Notes: a model not told the origin generated them from the letters alone. A stretch of DNA of 64,000 nucleotides from Microbacterium foliorum (GCF_006385575.1 NZ_CP041040.1:806001-870000), one strand, 5' to 3'. Counted from the first letter of the stretch, positions 35,263 through 50,749 are shown. A program made the numbers and translations.

Positions 35263-36965
35263 ACGCTGCGAAAGAGAACCGGGCGCCGGACGCGCCCCTG
35301 CTGTCGGTCGAGGGCCTCGCCGTCGACTTCGCCACCATGGACGGCGTCGTGCACGCCGTCGAGGGCGTCGACCTCGAGATCGCCCCTGGCGAGACCGTCG
35401 CGATCGTGGGGGAGTCGGGGTCGGGCAAGTCGACGACCGCGATGGCCATCATCGGACTGCTCGCCGGGGGCGGTCGCGTCGCCGCGGGCAGCATCCGTCT
35501 CGACGGCCGTGACATCACGCGTGCCTCCGAGAACGAACTGCGCACGATCAGAGGGCGTGACATCGGCCTCGTTCCGCAGGACCCGATGTCCAACCTGAAT
35601 CCGGTCGCCAAGATCGGCACCCAGGTCGCCGAGACTCTCCTCGCGCACGGTCTCGCCACTCGGCAGAACGTGAAGGAGAAGGTCGTCGAGGCGCTCACGG
35701 CCGCAGGCCTGCCCGACCCCGAACGCCGCGCGAAGCAGTATCCGCACGAGTTCTCGGGCGGCATGCGGCAGCGGGCGCTGATCGCGATCGGTCTGGCGTG
35801 CAAGCCTCGTCTGCTGATCGCGGACGAGCCGACCAGCGCGCTCGACGTCACCGTGCAGCACACGATCCTCGACCAGATCGGTCAGATGACGCGCGAGCTC
35901 GGCACCGCGGTGCTGCTCATCACGCACGACCTGGGTCTCGCCGCCGAGCGGGCCGAGCGCGTCGTCGTGATGCACCGAGGCAAGGTCGTCGAGCAGGGGC
36001 CTGCGAAGCAGATCCTCGAGGCGCCGCAGCATCCGTACACCCAGTCGCTGGTGGCAGCGGCCCCCTCGGTCGCGGCGGCACGCCTGCGGCCGGAGGCGTT
36101 CCGCGTCGAGCAACGGCCCGCCGACGAGGCGGATGCTCCGGCGACGGCGGATGCTGTCACCCCCGGGGTGTCGGCGGCCGACAACATCGTCGAGTTCGAG
36201 CATCTCACCAAGGTGTATCCGGTTCGAGGGCAGAAGGAGGACTTCGTCGCCGTCAACGATGTCTCCCTCGCGATCCCTCGGGGCGAGACTGTCGCGATCG
36301 TGGGCGAGTCCGGGTCGGGCAAGACCACCACGGCGCGGATGCTGCTGAAGATCATCGAGCCGACGAGCGGCCTCATCCGATACGGCGGGAAGGACATCGC
36401 CTCCCTCGACCGCGCGGAGACGAAGGACTTCCGTCAGCGGGTGCAGCCGATCTTCCAGGATCCGTACTCGAGCCTGAATCCGATGTTCACGATCGAGCGC
36501 CTGATCTCCGAGCCGCTCGACTTCTACAAGCGGGGGAGTGGTGCAGACCGGCGCAAGCGCGTCCGCCAGCTGCTCGACGACGTGGCGCTGCCGCAGTCCA
36601 TGCTGCGGCGGTATCCGTCGGAGCTGTCCGGCGGACAACGGCAGCGCGTCGCGATCGCCCGAGCGCTCGCCCTCTCGCCCGATCTGATCGTGTGCGATGA
36701 GCCGGTGTCGGCGCTGGACGTGCTCGTACAGGACCAGATCCTGAAGCTGCTCGGCGACCTGCAGACCGAATACGGGCTCAGCTATCTGTTCATCTCGCAC
36801 GACCTCGCCGTCGTGCGTCTGATCAGCGACTACGTGTGCGTGATGAAGGACGGAGCGCTCGTCGAGGCGGCTTCGTCGGAGGAGATCTTCACGAACCCTC
36901 GCGATCCGTACACGCGGCGTCTGCTGGCGTCGATCCCGGGGAACGAACTCAACATCGCCTCCTGA
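35259..36965 (+). CDS. Fused DppD-DppF-type peptide ABC transporter ATPase
   Basis: A 568-residue protein that carries both ATPase halves usually encoded by two genes. First half: Walker A GESGSGKST (Lys57), signature SGGMRQRALIA, and EPTSALDVTVQ. Second half: Walker A GESGSGKTT (Lys355), signature SGGQRQRVAIA, and EPVSALDVLVQ. An acidic linker of about 35 residues (PADEADAPATADAVTP) joins them after the typical PHPYTQ-type end of the first half. Both sites look catalytically intact. It ends the peptide importer operon and is followed by a terminator. Confidence 0.93.
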   Translation: MNAAKENRAPDAPLLSVEGLAVDFATMDGVVHAVEGVDLEIAPGETVAIVGESGSGKSTTAMAIIGLLAGGGRVAAGSIRLDGRDITRASENELRTIRGRDIGLVPQDPMSNLNPVAKIGTQVAETLLAHGLATRQNVKEKVVEALTAAGLPDPERRAKQYPHEFSGGMRQRALIAIGLACKPRLLIADEPTSALDVTVQHTILDQIGQMTRELGTAVLLITHDLGLAAERAERVVVMHRGKVVEQGPAKQILEAPQHPYTQSLVAAAPSVAAARLRPEAFRVEQRPADEADAPATADAVTPGVSAADNIVEFEHLTKVYPVRGQKEDFVAVNDVSLAIPRGETVAIVGESGSGKTTTARMLLKIIEPTSGLIRYGGKDIASLDRAETKDFRQRVQPIFQDPYSSLNPMFTIERLISEPLDFYKRGSGADRRKRVRQLLDDVALPQSMLRRYPSELSGGQRQRVAIARALALSPDLIVCDEPVSALDVLVQDQILKLLGDLQTEYGLSYLFISHDLAVVRLISDYVCVMKDGALVEAASSEEIFTNPRDPYTRRLLASIPGNELNIAS

Positions 36966-36988
36966 GGCGATCCGCGGAAGATCCTCTC

Positions 36989-37030
36989 GGCCTTCTTCGG
37001 GTGCCAATACCGCAGCATCCGAAGAAGGTC
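36989..37030 (+). terminator. Terminator of the peptide importer operon
   Basis: Twelve-base arms (GGCCTTCTTCGG with CCGAAGAAGGTC, one G-U pair) and an 18-base loop, 24 bases past the stop codon and just before the rpoB promoter. Confidence 0.65.
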
Positions 37031-37041
37031 AAGGATTGAGC

Positions 37042-37070
37042 TTGCCATGTCGCAAGTTCCTGCGTATAGT
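37042..37070 (+). promoter_or_regulatory. rpoB promoter
   Basis: TTGCCA (37042-37047) and TATAGT (37065-37070) are exactly 17 bases apart, the best sigma-70 type match in the window. The predicted leader to the TTG start is about 120 bases and includes a small hairpin AGCCC-TGCG-GGGCT (37166-37179) just before the ribosome-binding site. Confidence 0.75.
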
Positions 37071-37195
37071 TGGTAGTTGCGCTCGCTTCTCCCTGCCCTC
37101 ATATGGTGGTCGGCATTCCGTTGAGCATCCGGGCGCACACTCACCTGACGACAAAGGAATCGAGAAGCCCTGCGGGGCTCACGGAGGTTATTCCC

Positions 37196-40699
<3,504 letters not shown>

Positions 40700-40705
40700 G
40701 GTTCA

Positions 40706-40740
40706 GGCCGCCGACTGAGCAGCATGCTCGGTCGGCGGCC
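40706..40740 (+). other. Hairpin between rpoB and rpoC
   Basis: Outer arms GGCCGCCGAC/GTCGGCGGCC with inner arms GAGC/GCTC, starting six bases after the rpoB stop. There is no T-tract, and rpoC must be read through it, so it may be an mRNA processing or stability element, or a weak attenuator. Confidence 0.6.
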
Positions 40741-40785
40741 CACCTCCCCGATTTCTTCAAAAAGAATTCCTACACAGGAGAATTT

Positions 40786-44661
<3,876 letters not shown>

Positions 44662-44677
44662 CGTACTGAGTGAGTGA

Positions 44678-44708
44678 GAAGGCCCCGGGCGATTCGCCCG
44701 GGGCCTTC
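44678..44708 (+). terminator. Terminator after rpoC
   Basis: Perfect 14-base arms GAAGGCCCCGGGCG and complement around ATT, 16 bases past the rpoC stop, followed by TT. Confidence 0.85.
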
Positions 44709-44752
44709 TTCGTGCCCGGATGCCGTCGGCACGGCGACCTGTCTTGTGTTTC

Positions 44753-44788
44753 GCGGGCACAACTTCGGAGTTGGGTGGCGACGCGCCG
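44753..44788 (+). repeat. Candidate dispersed intergenic repeat, copy 2
   Basis: Matches 4815-4850 at 30 of 36 positions. It lies between the rpoC terminator and the end of the convergent lipoprotein gene. It contains a small hairpin CAACT-TCGG-AGTTG that is not preserved in the other copy. Confidence 0.4.
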
Positions 44789-44884
44789 TCACGGGGGCCG
44801 TCAGCCCGGCGTGTCGTGCCCGGCATCCGAAACGGTGCCCGGGTTCGGAGGTGCCGGGCTGTCGGCGGCAGCCAGACGAACCGG

Positions 44885-45475
44885 TCAGTCGAAGAGATAC
44901 GCCACGATGCTCGAGGTGTAGCCGTCGGGGGCCAGGTTCGAGTACCGGGTGTCGATGAGGATGTCGTCGCGCCAGAACAGGGTGCGGCCGTCCGTCACGG
45001 GGTACTGCTCGTTCGGCCAGGTCTTCTCGCACCGGGTTCCGCCGTCGGGGGTGAAGCAGCTGAACCCCTCGGTCGTGACGAGCGCGTTGAGCATGTCGAG
45101 CGCGGGGCCGCGGTTCATGAGAGAGATGGTCGTGACGAGGCTGGTGGTGTCGGCGCGGGGATCGCGCCAGATGCAGGTGAGGATCCCGTCGTCGCCGACG
45201 CCGGAGGGGCCGGCGCTCGCATCGTTGAGGGGGATGCCGTCGAGCTGTGCGAGTACGTCGTCCGACAAGATGGCACGGCAGTCCGTCGGCAGCGCGATCG
45301 GCGTCGCTGTCGGAGTGGGGGACGCCTTCGGGCCCGCCGACTCATCGGGCGTCGAACTCGACGACGGCTCCCCGGATTCGCTCGGCGCGGCGGATCCCGA
45401 GCCGGAGGAACCGCAGCCGGCGAGCACTGCGACGAGCAGGAGAGCCGCAGCTCCGGCGGCGATTCGCGCGTTCAT
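44885..45475 (-). CDS. Lipoprotein of unknown function
   Basis: A 196-residue protein with a signal peptide ending in the lipobox LAGC, then a Ser/Pro/Thr-rich spacer of about 45 residues. A globular domain of about 125 residues follows, with four cysteines (DCRAIL, LTCIW, FSCF, TRCEKTW) that could form two disulfides outside the cell. I do not recognise the family beyond a general likeness to actinobacterial secreted lipoproteins. The ATG at 45475 has TACGGT six bases upstream on the minus strand. It is divergent from the PfkB kinase, 85 bases away. Confidence 0.7.
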   Translation of the reverse strand: MNARIAAGAAALLLVAVLAGCGSSGSGSAAPSESGEPSSSSTPDESAGPKASPTPTATPIALPTDCRAILSDDVLAQLDGIPLNDASAGPSGVGDDGILTCIWRDPRADTTSLVTTISLMNRGPALDMLNALVTTEGFSCFTPDGGTRCEKTWPNEQYPVTDGRTLFWRDDILIDTRYSNLAPDGYTSSIVAYLFD

Positions 45476-45560
45476 GCGCTCACCGTAGCGCTGAAGGGGT
45501 CTGGCGCAGGGAAGCCGCGCGAACCGTCGCAGAAGCCGCTCGCGCGGTAGTGTCGGCAGA

Positions 45561-46490
45561 ATGAGTGATGAATCCTCCCGAGCATCCGGTGCTGTCGTCG
45601 TCGGAGATGCGCTGATCGACGAGATCCACGACGGCGGCGGGGTGCGAGAGCTGGTCGGCGGCGCGGCGCTGAACGTCGCCGTAGGCCTTCGCCGGCTGGG
45701 TGTGCCGACGACACTGATCGCGATGGTCGGAGAAGACGAAGCGGGTGCGCACATCCGCGAGTACCTCGACGATCACGACGTGCGGCTGATCGCGAGCGAG
45801 GCGCCGCTGGGCTCGTCCCGTGCGATCGTCCAGCGCGGGCCGGACGGCGAGCCCGTCTACGTCTTCAATGAGGCGGCGCAGAGGCGCAGCATCCGCTATT
45901 CCGATGAGGCAGTCGACGCGATCGCCGATTCGGGTCTCGTGGCCGTCAGCTGCTTCCCCTTCGACGTGCCTGCCGAGGTCGATGCGCTGCTCGAGGCTGT
46001 CGGCGATGCTCGTCTCGCCGTAGACCCGAACCCGCGTTCGGGGATGCTGAGTGACCGTGCCGAGTTCGTGCGCGGTTTCGAGCGTGCGGCTGCCGGGGCA
46101 TCGATCGTCAAGGTCGGCGCCGATGATGCGTCGCTTCTCTATGACGGCGATCTCGACGCCCTCAGGGCACGGTTGCGTGCCCTCGGTGTCAGCGCGGTCC
46201 TCGCGACCGCGGGTGCGGATGGCGCGGCGCTCGAGTCGGATGCCGGAATCGTCACGGCGCCGATCTCGACGCTGCCCGGTCGCGTCGTCGACACCGTCGG
46301 AGCCGGCGATGCGACCCTCGCCGCTGTGGCCGCGGGATTGGCGCACGGCACGCCCTCCGATGCCGACGGGTGGCGGCAGCTGCTCGTTCGAGCGATGGAT
46401 GTGGCCGCCGCGACCTGTCGCGCCGAGGGCGGCCTGCTGCGGACTCCGGAGTCACTGGCCGACCCCGACCAGGGCGTCTTCGGGAGCTGA
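45561..46490 (+). CDS. PfkB-family carbohydrate kinase
   Basis: A 309-residue ribokinase-fold kinase with the N-terminal motif VGGAALNVAVGLRRLG and the C-terminal catalytic motif DTVGAGDATLAAVAAG. It resembles fructokinase/ribokinase-like proteins, but the substrate is not readable. The ATG stands seven bases after TAGTGT with no ribosome-binding site, so the mRNA may be leaderless. No transporter is linked to it, and the next gene is tRNA-Tyr. It is only distantly similar to the other PfkB kinase at 30410. Confidence 0.85.
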   Translation: MSDESSRASGAVVVGDALIDEIHDGGGVRELVGGAALNVAVGLRRLGVPTTLIAMVGEDEAGAHIREYLDDHDVRLIASEAPLGSSRAIVQRGPDGEPVYVFNEAAQRRSIRYSDEAVDAIADSGLVAVSCFPFDVPAEVDALLEAVGDARLAVDPNPRSGMLSDRAEFVRGFERAAAGASIVKVGADDASLLYDGDLDALRARLRALGVSAVLATAGADGAALESDAGIVTAPISTLPGRVVDTVGAGDATLAAVAAGLAHGTPSDADGWRQLLVRAMDVAAATCRAEGGLLRTPESLADPDQGVFGS

Positions 46491-46576
46491 CCGCTCGATT
46501 TCTCACGCCTGCCCTCGGCAGGTATGATTATCTATCGTGCCCCCGGTTGGCTGTCGAAGTCGGACGGGTGCGCTCT

Positions 46577-46661
46577 GGCGAGTTACCCAAGCGGCCAAAG
46601 GGATCTGACTGTAAATCAGACTGCTCAGCATTCGGGGGTTCGAATCCCTCACTCGCCACCA
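46577..46661 (+). tRNA. tRNA-Tyr (GTA)
   Basis: An 85-base class II tRNA. The acceptor arms GGCGAGT/ACTCGCC pair fully, the anticodon stem is TCTGA/TCAGA with loop CTGTAAA (anticodon GTA), a long variable arm is present, and the T arm is GGGGG-TTCGAAT-CCCTC. CCA is encoded in the DNA. A TATGAT hexamer at 46523-46528 may be its -10. Confidence 0.96.
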
Positions 46662-46667
46662 CACGAT

Positions 46668-46700
46668 GAGAAACGCCCCCGTACTGCGGGGGCGTTTCTC
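46668..46700 (+). terminator. Terminator after tRNA-Tyr
   Basis: Perfect 14-base arms GAGAAACGCCCCCG and complement with a 5-base loop, followed by ATTTCT. It may also serve the convergent MMPL gene. Confidence 0.85.
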
Positions 46701-46757
46701 ATTTCTGTGTTCTCGGACTCTGAGCCTGTTGTCCTGTCGTGGCGAGGATCTGCTCTC

Positions 46758-48875
46758 CTAGCCGACGCTCACGACTTCGGGCCTCTGTTCGGTGGAAAGC
46801 GCATCAGTTCCCTGCCGGGCGGCCTCGGCGTCGGAGAGCGGGGGACGGCGGGGCCACCAGAAGGCGTCTTTGGTGATGAAGGCGAGCGCCGGGACGATGA
46901 CGGTGCGCACGAGGAGCGTGTCGATCAGCACACCGATGCAGACGATGATGCCGATCTGCGTCAGCGTGATGAGTGGCAGGACTCCGAGCACGGCGAACAC
47001 CGCGGCGAGCAGGATGCCGGCGCTGGTGATCACGGCGCCTGTCGCGGCGAGAGCGCGGATCATTCCCTGCGTGGTCCCGAGGTGTTCGGCCTCCTCTTTC
47101 GCTCGAGTGACGAGGAAGATGCTGTAGTCGACGCCGAGCGCGACAAGGAACAGGAAGCTGAACAGCAGCACGTTCGTGTCGATGGCGGGGAAGCCGAAGA
47201 GCGGGGACTGGAAGAGCCACCAGCTCAGCCCGATGGCCGAGAAGAAGCTGGCCACGACGGCGATCAGGAGCAGCAACGGCGCGACGAACGCCCGAAGGAG
47301 AAGGACGAGGACGACGAAGACCAGCGCAAGGATGAGCGGGATGAGGAGAGCCTGATCCCGAGCCTGCGCATCGGCCACATCGAGCGCCTGGGAGTCGAGG
47401 CCGCCGACGAGCCCCTCGCCGGATCCGACGTCATCGAGAGCCGCGCGCATGCGCTCCACTGTCGCGAACGCCGCCTCGGTCTCGGCGCTGGCATCGAGGG
47501 TGACATCGATCCTCGCCAGCTCATCCGTCGTCTCTCCCATGGTCGCCGAATCGACGCCGTCGAGATCTCCGAGGGTGGCAACGGCCGCGTCGGCGTCATC
47601 GAGAGGGACGACGACGATCGCGGGGGAGGTGGTCCCGGCCGAGAATGCATCGGCGAGAACCTCCTGGCCCTGCACCGCCTCAGGCTTCTGCAGGAAACGG
47701 TCATTCTGCGACAGTCCGGTCTGCACGAAAAGCAGGCCGCTGGCCATGGCGCCGAGCACCACGAAGCCGACGGACGCCACCAGGACCGGCCGCTTGGACA
47801 CCCCGCGACCGAGCTTGCCCCAGACGCTGCGCGAGATGGCGTCGGGCGAGTTGAACCGGGGGATGTAGGGCCAGAACAGACCGCGACCGAACAGCACGAG
47901 GGCAGCGGGGAGCACGAAGAGCGCGAAGAACATGGCGACGAGGATCCCCACGGCGCACGCCAGTCCCAGCGCACGGTTGCCGGCGATCTCGGCGAGAAGC
48001 AGAGTGAGGAGCGCGAGAGCGACGGTCGATCCGCTGGCGATGATGGCCGGACCCGCTCCGCGAAGAGCCCGTTGCATCGCTTCCCTGCGATCCTCGTGCA
48101 ACCGCAGTTCGTCTCGGTATCGGGCGATCAGCAGGAGCGCATAGTTCGTTCCCGCGCCGAAGACGAGCACCGACAGGATGCCGGTGATCGACGCGTCGAG
48201 CTGGATGCCCACGGCACTCGCCACCTGTCGCGCGACGATCCCGGCGAGGGCGTCTGCCAGGCCGATGACGACCAGTGGGACGATCCACAGCCAGGGGCTG
48301 CGGTACGTGATCAGAAGAAGTACCGCGACGACGATGACGGTGGTGAGCAGCAGGGTGAAGTCCGCTCCGTCGAAGACAGCGGCGATGTCGACTTCGAAAC
48401 CCTCGGCGCCGGTGAGATAGACGCGTACCCCATCGAGATCCGCGGCGGAGATGTCGCGGATCTCCTGTGCGCGGGCGGACTGTGCTGCGACGTCGGGCTC
48501 CGGCTCGAGGGGCACGATCGCCAGTGCGACCGTTCCGTCGTCTGAGATCTGCGCGGGTGGGACGGCACCGTCGCGTGAGAGATCCGCCAGATCGCCGAAG
48601 GCCTTCTCATTGATCAGAGCGAGGGCGTCAGCGTCCAGCTCGCCATCTTCGGCGGCGAACACGACGAGCGCAGAGGTCGCCTCCGCACTCGTGAACTCCT
48701 CCAGAAGCTCGTCGACCTTGACCGATTCCGCCGACGAGGGGAGCCCCACGGAAGGGGCGGTTTCGGACTCCTCGCTCCCCGCGAGCGCGAAGAGCGCGGC
48801 GGCTGCGACCGCGGTCACGACGAGGATGATCCATGACGTCTTGGCGGACGTCAGGAAACGGGTCAGAGCACTCAC
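46758..48875 (-). CDS. MMPL/RND-type exporter
   Basis: A 705-residue MMPL transporter of normal length with two repeated halves. Each half has a periplasmic-type loop and a bundle of about five helices (FGAGTNYALLLIARYRDELR in the first, ALGVDYSIFLVTRAKEEAE in the second). Unlike the MMPL protein at 6887, it has no extra C-terminal domain. The GTG at 48875 fits the start of the hydrophobic N-terminus and has a GGTGGGG stretch upstream; longer frames run into the divergent marR gene. It is transcribed away from the MarR regulator and is likely repressed by it. The cargo is unknown. Confidence 0.88.
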   Translation of the reverse strand: MSALTRFLTSAKTSWIILVVTAVAAAALFALAGSEESETAPSVGLPSSAESVKVDELLEEFTSAEATSALVVFAAEDGELDADALALINEKAFGDLADLSRDGAVPPAQISDDGTVALAIVPLEPEPDVAAQSARAQEIRDISAADLDGVRVYLTGAEGFEVDIAAVFDGADFTLLLTTVIVVAVLLLITYRSPWLWIVPLVVIGLADALAGIVARQVASAVGIQLDASITGILSVLVFGAGTNYALLLIARYRDELRLHEDRREAMQRALRGAGPAIIASGSTVALALLTLLLAEIAGNRALGLACAVGILVAMFFALFVLPAALVLFGRGLFWPYIPRFNSPDAISRSVWGKLGRGVSKRPVLVASVGFVVLGAMASGLLFVQTGLSQNDRFLQKPEAVQGQEVLADAFSAGTTSPAIVVVPLDDADAAVATLGDLDGVDSATMGETTDELARIDVTLDASAETEAAFATVERMRAALDDVGSGEGLVGGLDSQALDVADAQARDQALLIPLILALVFVVLVLLLRAFVAPLLLLIAVVASFFSAIGLSWWLFQSPLFGFPAIDTNVLLFSFLFLVALGVDYSIFLVTRAKEEAEHLGTTQGMIRALAATGAVITSAGILLAAVFAVLGVLPLITLTQIGIIVCIGVLIDTLLVRTVIVPALAFITKDAFWWPRRPPLSDAEAARQGTDALSTEQRPEVVSVG

Positions 48876-48892
48876 GAGAATTCCCCACCTTG

Positions 48893-48943
48893 GATAGTAG
48901 TTCGATGATCGAATTATATGACTATCGAAAGAGAGTAGCGATA
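48893..48943. promoter_or_regulatory. Palindromes between the MMPL and marR genes
   Basis: TTCGA-TGA-TCGAA (48901-48913) sits inside GATAGT...ACTATC (48893-48926), and TATCG...CGATA (48923-48943) follows. The stretch is AT-rich and covers the divergent promoters. These are good candidates for MarR operators. Confidence 0.6.
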
Positions 48944-48945
48944 TC

Positions 48946-49452
48946 GTGGAGGGTATGCAAGCGAGCGAGGGGCCATCACCAGAGATCGAGAGAGCAGCGT
49001 TCGCGCCTGCCCGACCGGCGACGGCGCTGCTGCGAGACTTCCTCGAACTCAGCGAGCTGTTCGAGTCCTCCCTCGCCGACGAGCTGGGTGTCAACCCCAC
49101 CGACCTCCAGGTCATGGAGCACCTGATCATGAGCGGACCGCTGGCTCCGACCGAGCTCGCTCGGAGAGTGGGGCTCTCTGCGGGGGCGACCACCACTTCC
49201 GTCGATCGCCTCGTCGCGCTCGGGCATGTCTCGCGAGAGCCTCGCCCGAACGACCGTCGAGGCATCCTCGTCGCTCCGCGGCCCGAGTCCCGCGACAAGG
49301 CGATGGGGCGTCTGATCCCGATGATCATGGGTGTCGATGCGGAGCTGGACTCCTTCACACCACAGGAACAGGACGTGATCACCAGGTACCTCCGACAGGT
49401 CACCGAGTCACTGCGCGTACACGCCAGCATCGGGATCTCGGCCCCGGACTGA
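48946..49452 (+). CDS. MarR-family transcriptional regulator
   Basis: A 168-residue winged-helix regulator: dimer helices at both ends, recognition region LAPTELARRVGLSAGATTTSV, and the wing VSREPRPNDRRGILVAP with the family-typical D-R-R. Divergent from an MMPL exporter, a common MarR target. The start is uncertain: GTG at 48946 or the ATG three codons later at 48955; neither has a well-spaced ribosome-binding site. Its ligand is presumably a compound exported by the MMPL protein. Confidence 0.87.
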   Translation: MEGMQASEGPSPEIERAAFAPARPATALLRDFLELSELFESSLADELGVNPTDLQVMEHLIMSGPLAPTELARRVGLSAGATTTSVDRLVALGHVSREPRPNDRRGILVAPRPESRDKAMGRLIPMIMGVDAELDSFTPQEQDVITRYLRQVTESLRVHASIGISAPD

Positions 49453-49500
49453 GAAACGAGTCGCGGATGGCGCGGCTTGCAGCGATCTCCGACGCCCGCC

Positions 49501-49543
49501 GTGTCCAGGGATTTCTAGACGGTGTTCAGAAATCCCTGGACAC
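49501..49543. repeat. 16-base perfect inverted repeat
   Basis: GTGTCCAGGGATTTCT and its exact complement are separated by 11 bases. Shorter outer arms CGCCCGC (49493-49499) and GCGGGCG (49553-49559) extend the symmetry. The right arm contains TGGACA, and TAATCT lies at 49562-49567, so the repeat may overlap the -35 of a promoter for the next gene. Alternatives are a terminator for marR, 48 bases after its stop, or a protein-binding site. Confidence 0.7.
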
Positions 49544-49603
49544 CTCGGTGCAGCGGGCGCATAATCTGATCCACAGGACATGGTCTCAGCAAAGGAGCAC
49601 GCC

Positions 49604-49870
49604 ATGAGCGATCCGAATGAACCGACGGAGCTGTTCGACTCGGCCTCGGGGCCGACCGGCGCGTCGATCACCGATTGGACAGATCTCGGACGGGAGATGT
49701 GGGCCTACCTCACCGGTCGTGGCGCCGCCGTCAACTATACGTTCGACGACATGACCGTCGAGGTGCCTCGCGACATCGGACCTGACGCGCCGCGGGCGAC
49801 GTGGAAGTTCAACGGCACCCTACGGGTGACGACCAGCGACAGCGCGTCCGGTGGCACGGGCTCGGTCTGA
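49604..49870 (+). CDS. Small protein of unknown function
   Basis: An 88-residue, acidic soluble protein with no recognised domain. The middle (GREMWAYLTGRGAAVNYTFDDMTVEV then ATWKFNGTLRVTTS) looks like a compact alpha/beta fold with amphipathic strands; both ends are Ser/Gly/Asp-rich and probably flexible. The ATG at 49604 is preceded by AAAGGAG at a good distance; an upstream in-frame ATG at 49580 has none. The FHA-protein gene follows after 15 bases, so the two are likely co-transcribed and may work together. Confidence 0.6.
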   Translation: MSDPNEPTELFDSASGPTGASITDWTDLGREMWAYLTGRGAAVNYTFDDMTVEVPRDIGPDAPRATWKFNGTLRVTTSDSASGGTGSV

Positions 49871-49885
49871 GAACGAGCTTCTCCG

Positions 49886-50749
49886 ATGATCCGCCTCGAT
49901 ATCGACCTGCAGGTCGAGCAGGCCAGCCCGGACGACGGCCCTCCGACGCGGTTCAGCGTCAGAGCTGAGGGTCAGGAGGTCGTCGTCACGCTTGAATCCA
50001 CCCCGGGGCTCGGCAGCATGAGCCGTCGTGACCTGACTCAGCTCGTACCGCTCGCCGATGGACTCGCGCGGCGCGGAATCCGTGTGCGTGTGGAAGGGCC
50101 GCGGGGGACTCTCGTTCAGTTCGGGGATGTGAAATCGGGGCCCGTGGGCCGGGCGATCGCCGGCTCCTCGCACATCAAACTGGGGCATCTCTCGACGCTT
50201 CTGTCTGAGGCCCAGCACCGGGAGCACGGCAGCGGCTTCCGGCTTCCCGTCCCTCCCTCGACGCCGTTCCCCCTCGTCCCCACGGTGGCCCGGAGAGTGC
50301 GGCGGCGAGTCACGACGACCCACTACCTTCCCGGCTCCGGTCGTCCTCGGTTGATCTTCGCGGTCGGCTCGGGCGACTGGAACCTCAGCAGGCCTCGAGA
50401 GTTCGACCTGCTCCCGGGGCGCACGGTCATCGGTTCCGGACCAGACGCCGACCTGCGGTTGGAGGGGCTCGAAGCCCGCCATGCCGAAGTCCGTCATAAC
50501 GACGACGACGAGTACGTCCTCTATTCGTACGCGGCGACCGGCGGTGGTCGACCGAATCTCCCGCACAGCACGGAGAACGCCAGGATCCTGCGGACCGGAT
50601 CTCGCATCGAGATCGGGCCATGGCGCCTGGCGTACTACCGGGAGGAGTTCGCCGACCACGGGCGTCCCTTCGGTGGACGCCAGGGAGGCGAGTACGAGTT
50701 CCAGAAGCAGCAACCGGTGCGACCGTACGGCTCGGGCGAGCTCGGCTGA
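49886..50749 (+). CDS. FHA-domain protein with unknown N-terminal domain
   Basis: A 287-residue soluble protein. Residues 1-110 form an unrecognised alpha/beta domain. Residues 120-150 are a basic, Pro-rich linker. Residues about 170-265 look like a forkhead-associated domain (GRTVIGSGPDADLRLEGLEARHAEVRHNDDDEYVLYSY, given here in part, and LRTGSRIEIGPWRLAYYRE). The usual Arg after IG is replaced (IGSG), and the Ser-x-x-His motif reads ARHAEV, so phosphothreonine binding may be weak or lost. A C-terminal basic tail follows. FHA proteins usually read Ser/Thr kinase signals; no kinase is encoded nearby. Confidence 0.62.
   Translation: MIRLDIDLQVEQASPDDGPPTRFSVRAEGQEVVVTLESTPGLGSMSRRDLTQLVPLADGLARRGIRVRVEGPRGTLVQFGDVKSGPVGRAIAGSSHIKLGHLSTLLSEAQHREHGSGFRLPVPPSTPFPLVPTVARRVRRRVTTTHYLPGSGRPRLIFAVGSGDWNLSRPREFDLLPGRTVIGSGPDADLRLEGLEARHAEVRHNDDDEYVLYSYAATGGGRPNLPHSTENARILRTGSRIEIGPWRLAYYREEFADHGRPFGGRQGGEYEFQKQQPVRPYGSGELG

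Noticed and set aside
46524..48545. Long plus-strand frame running through tRNA-Tyr and opposite the second MMPL gene
   Set aside because: It covers a clear tRNA and terminator and is antisense to a recognisable exporter; its translation is acidic/basic low complexity.
49501..49543. Recombination site interpretation of the 16-base inverted repeat
   Set aside because: No recombinase gene or second copy lies in the window; operator or terminator roles are simpler.
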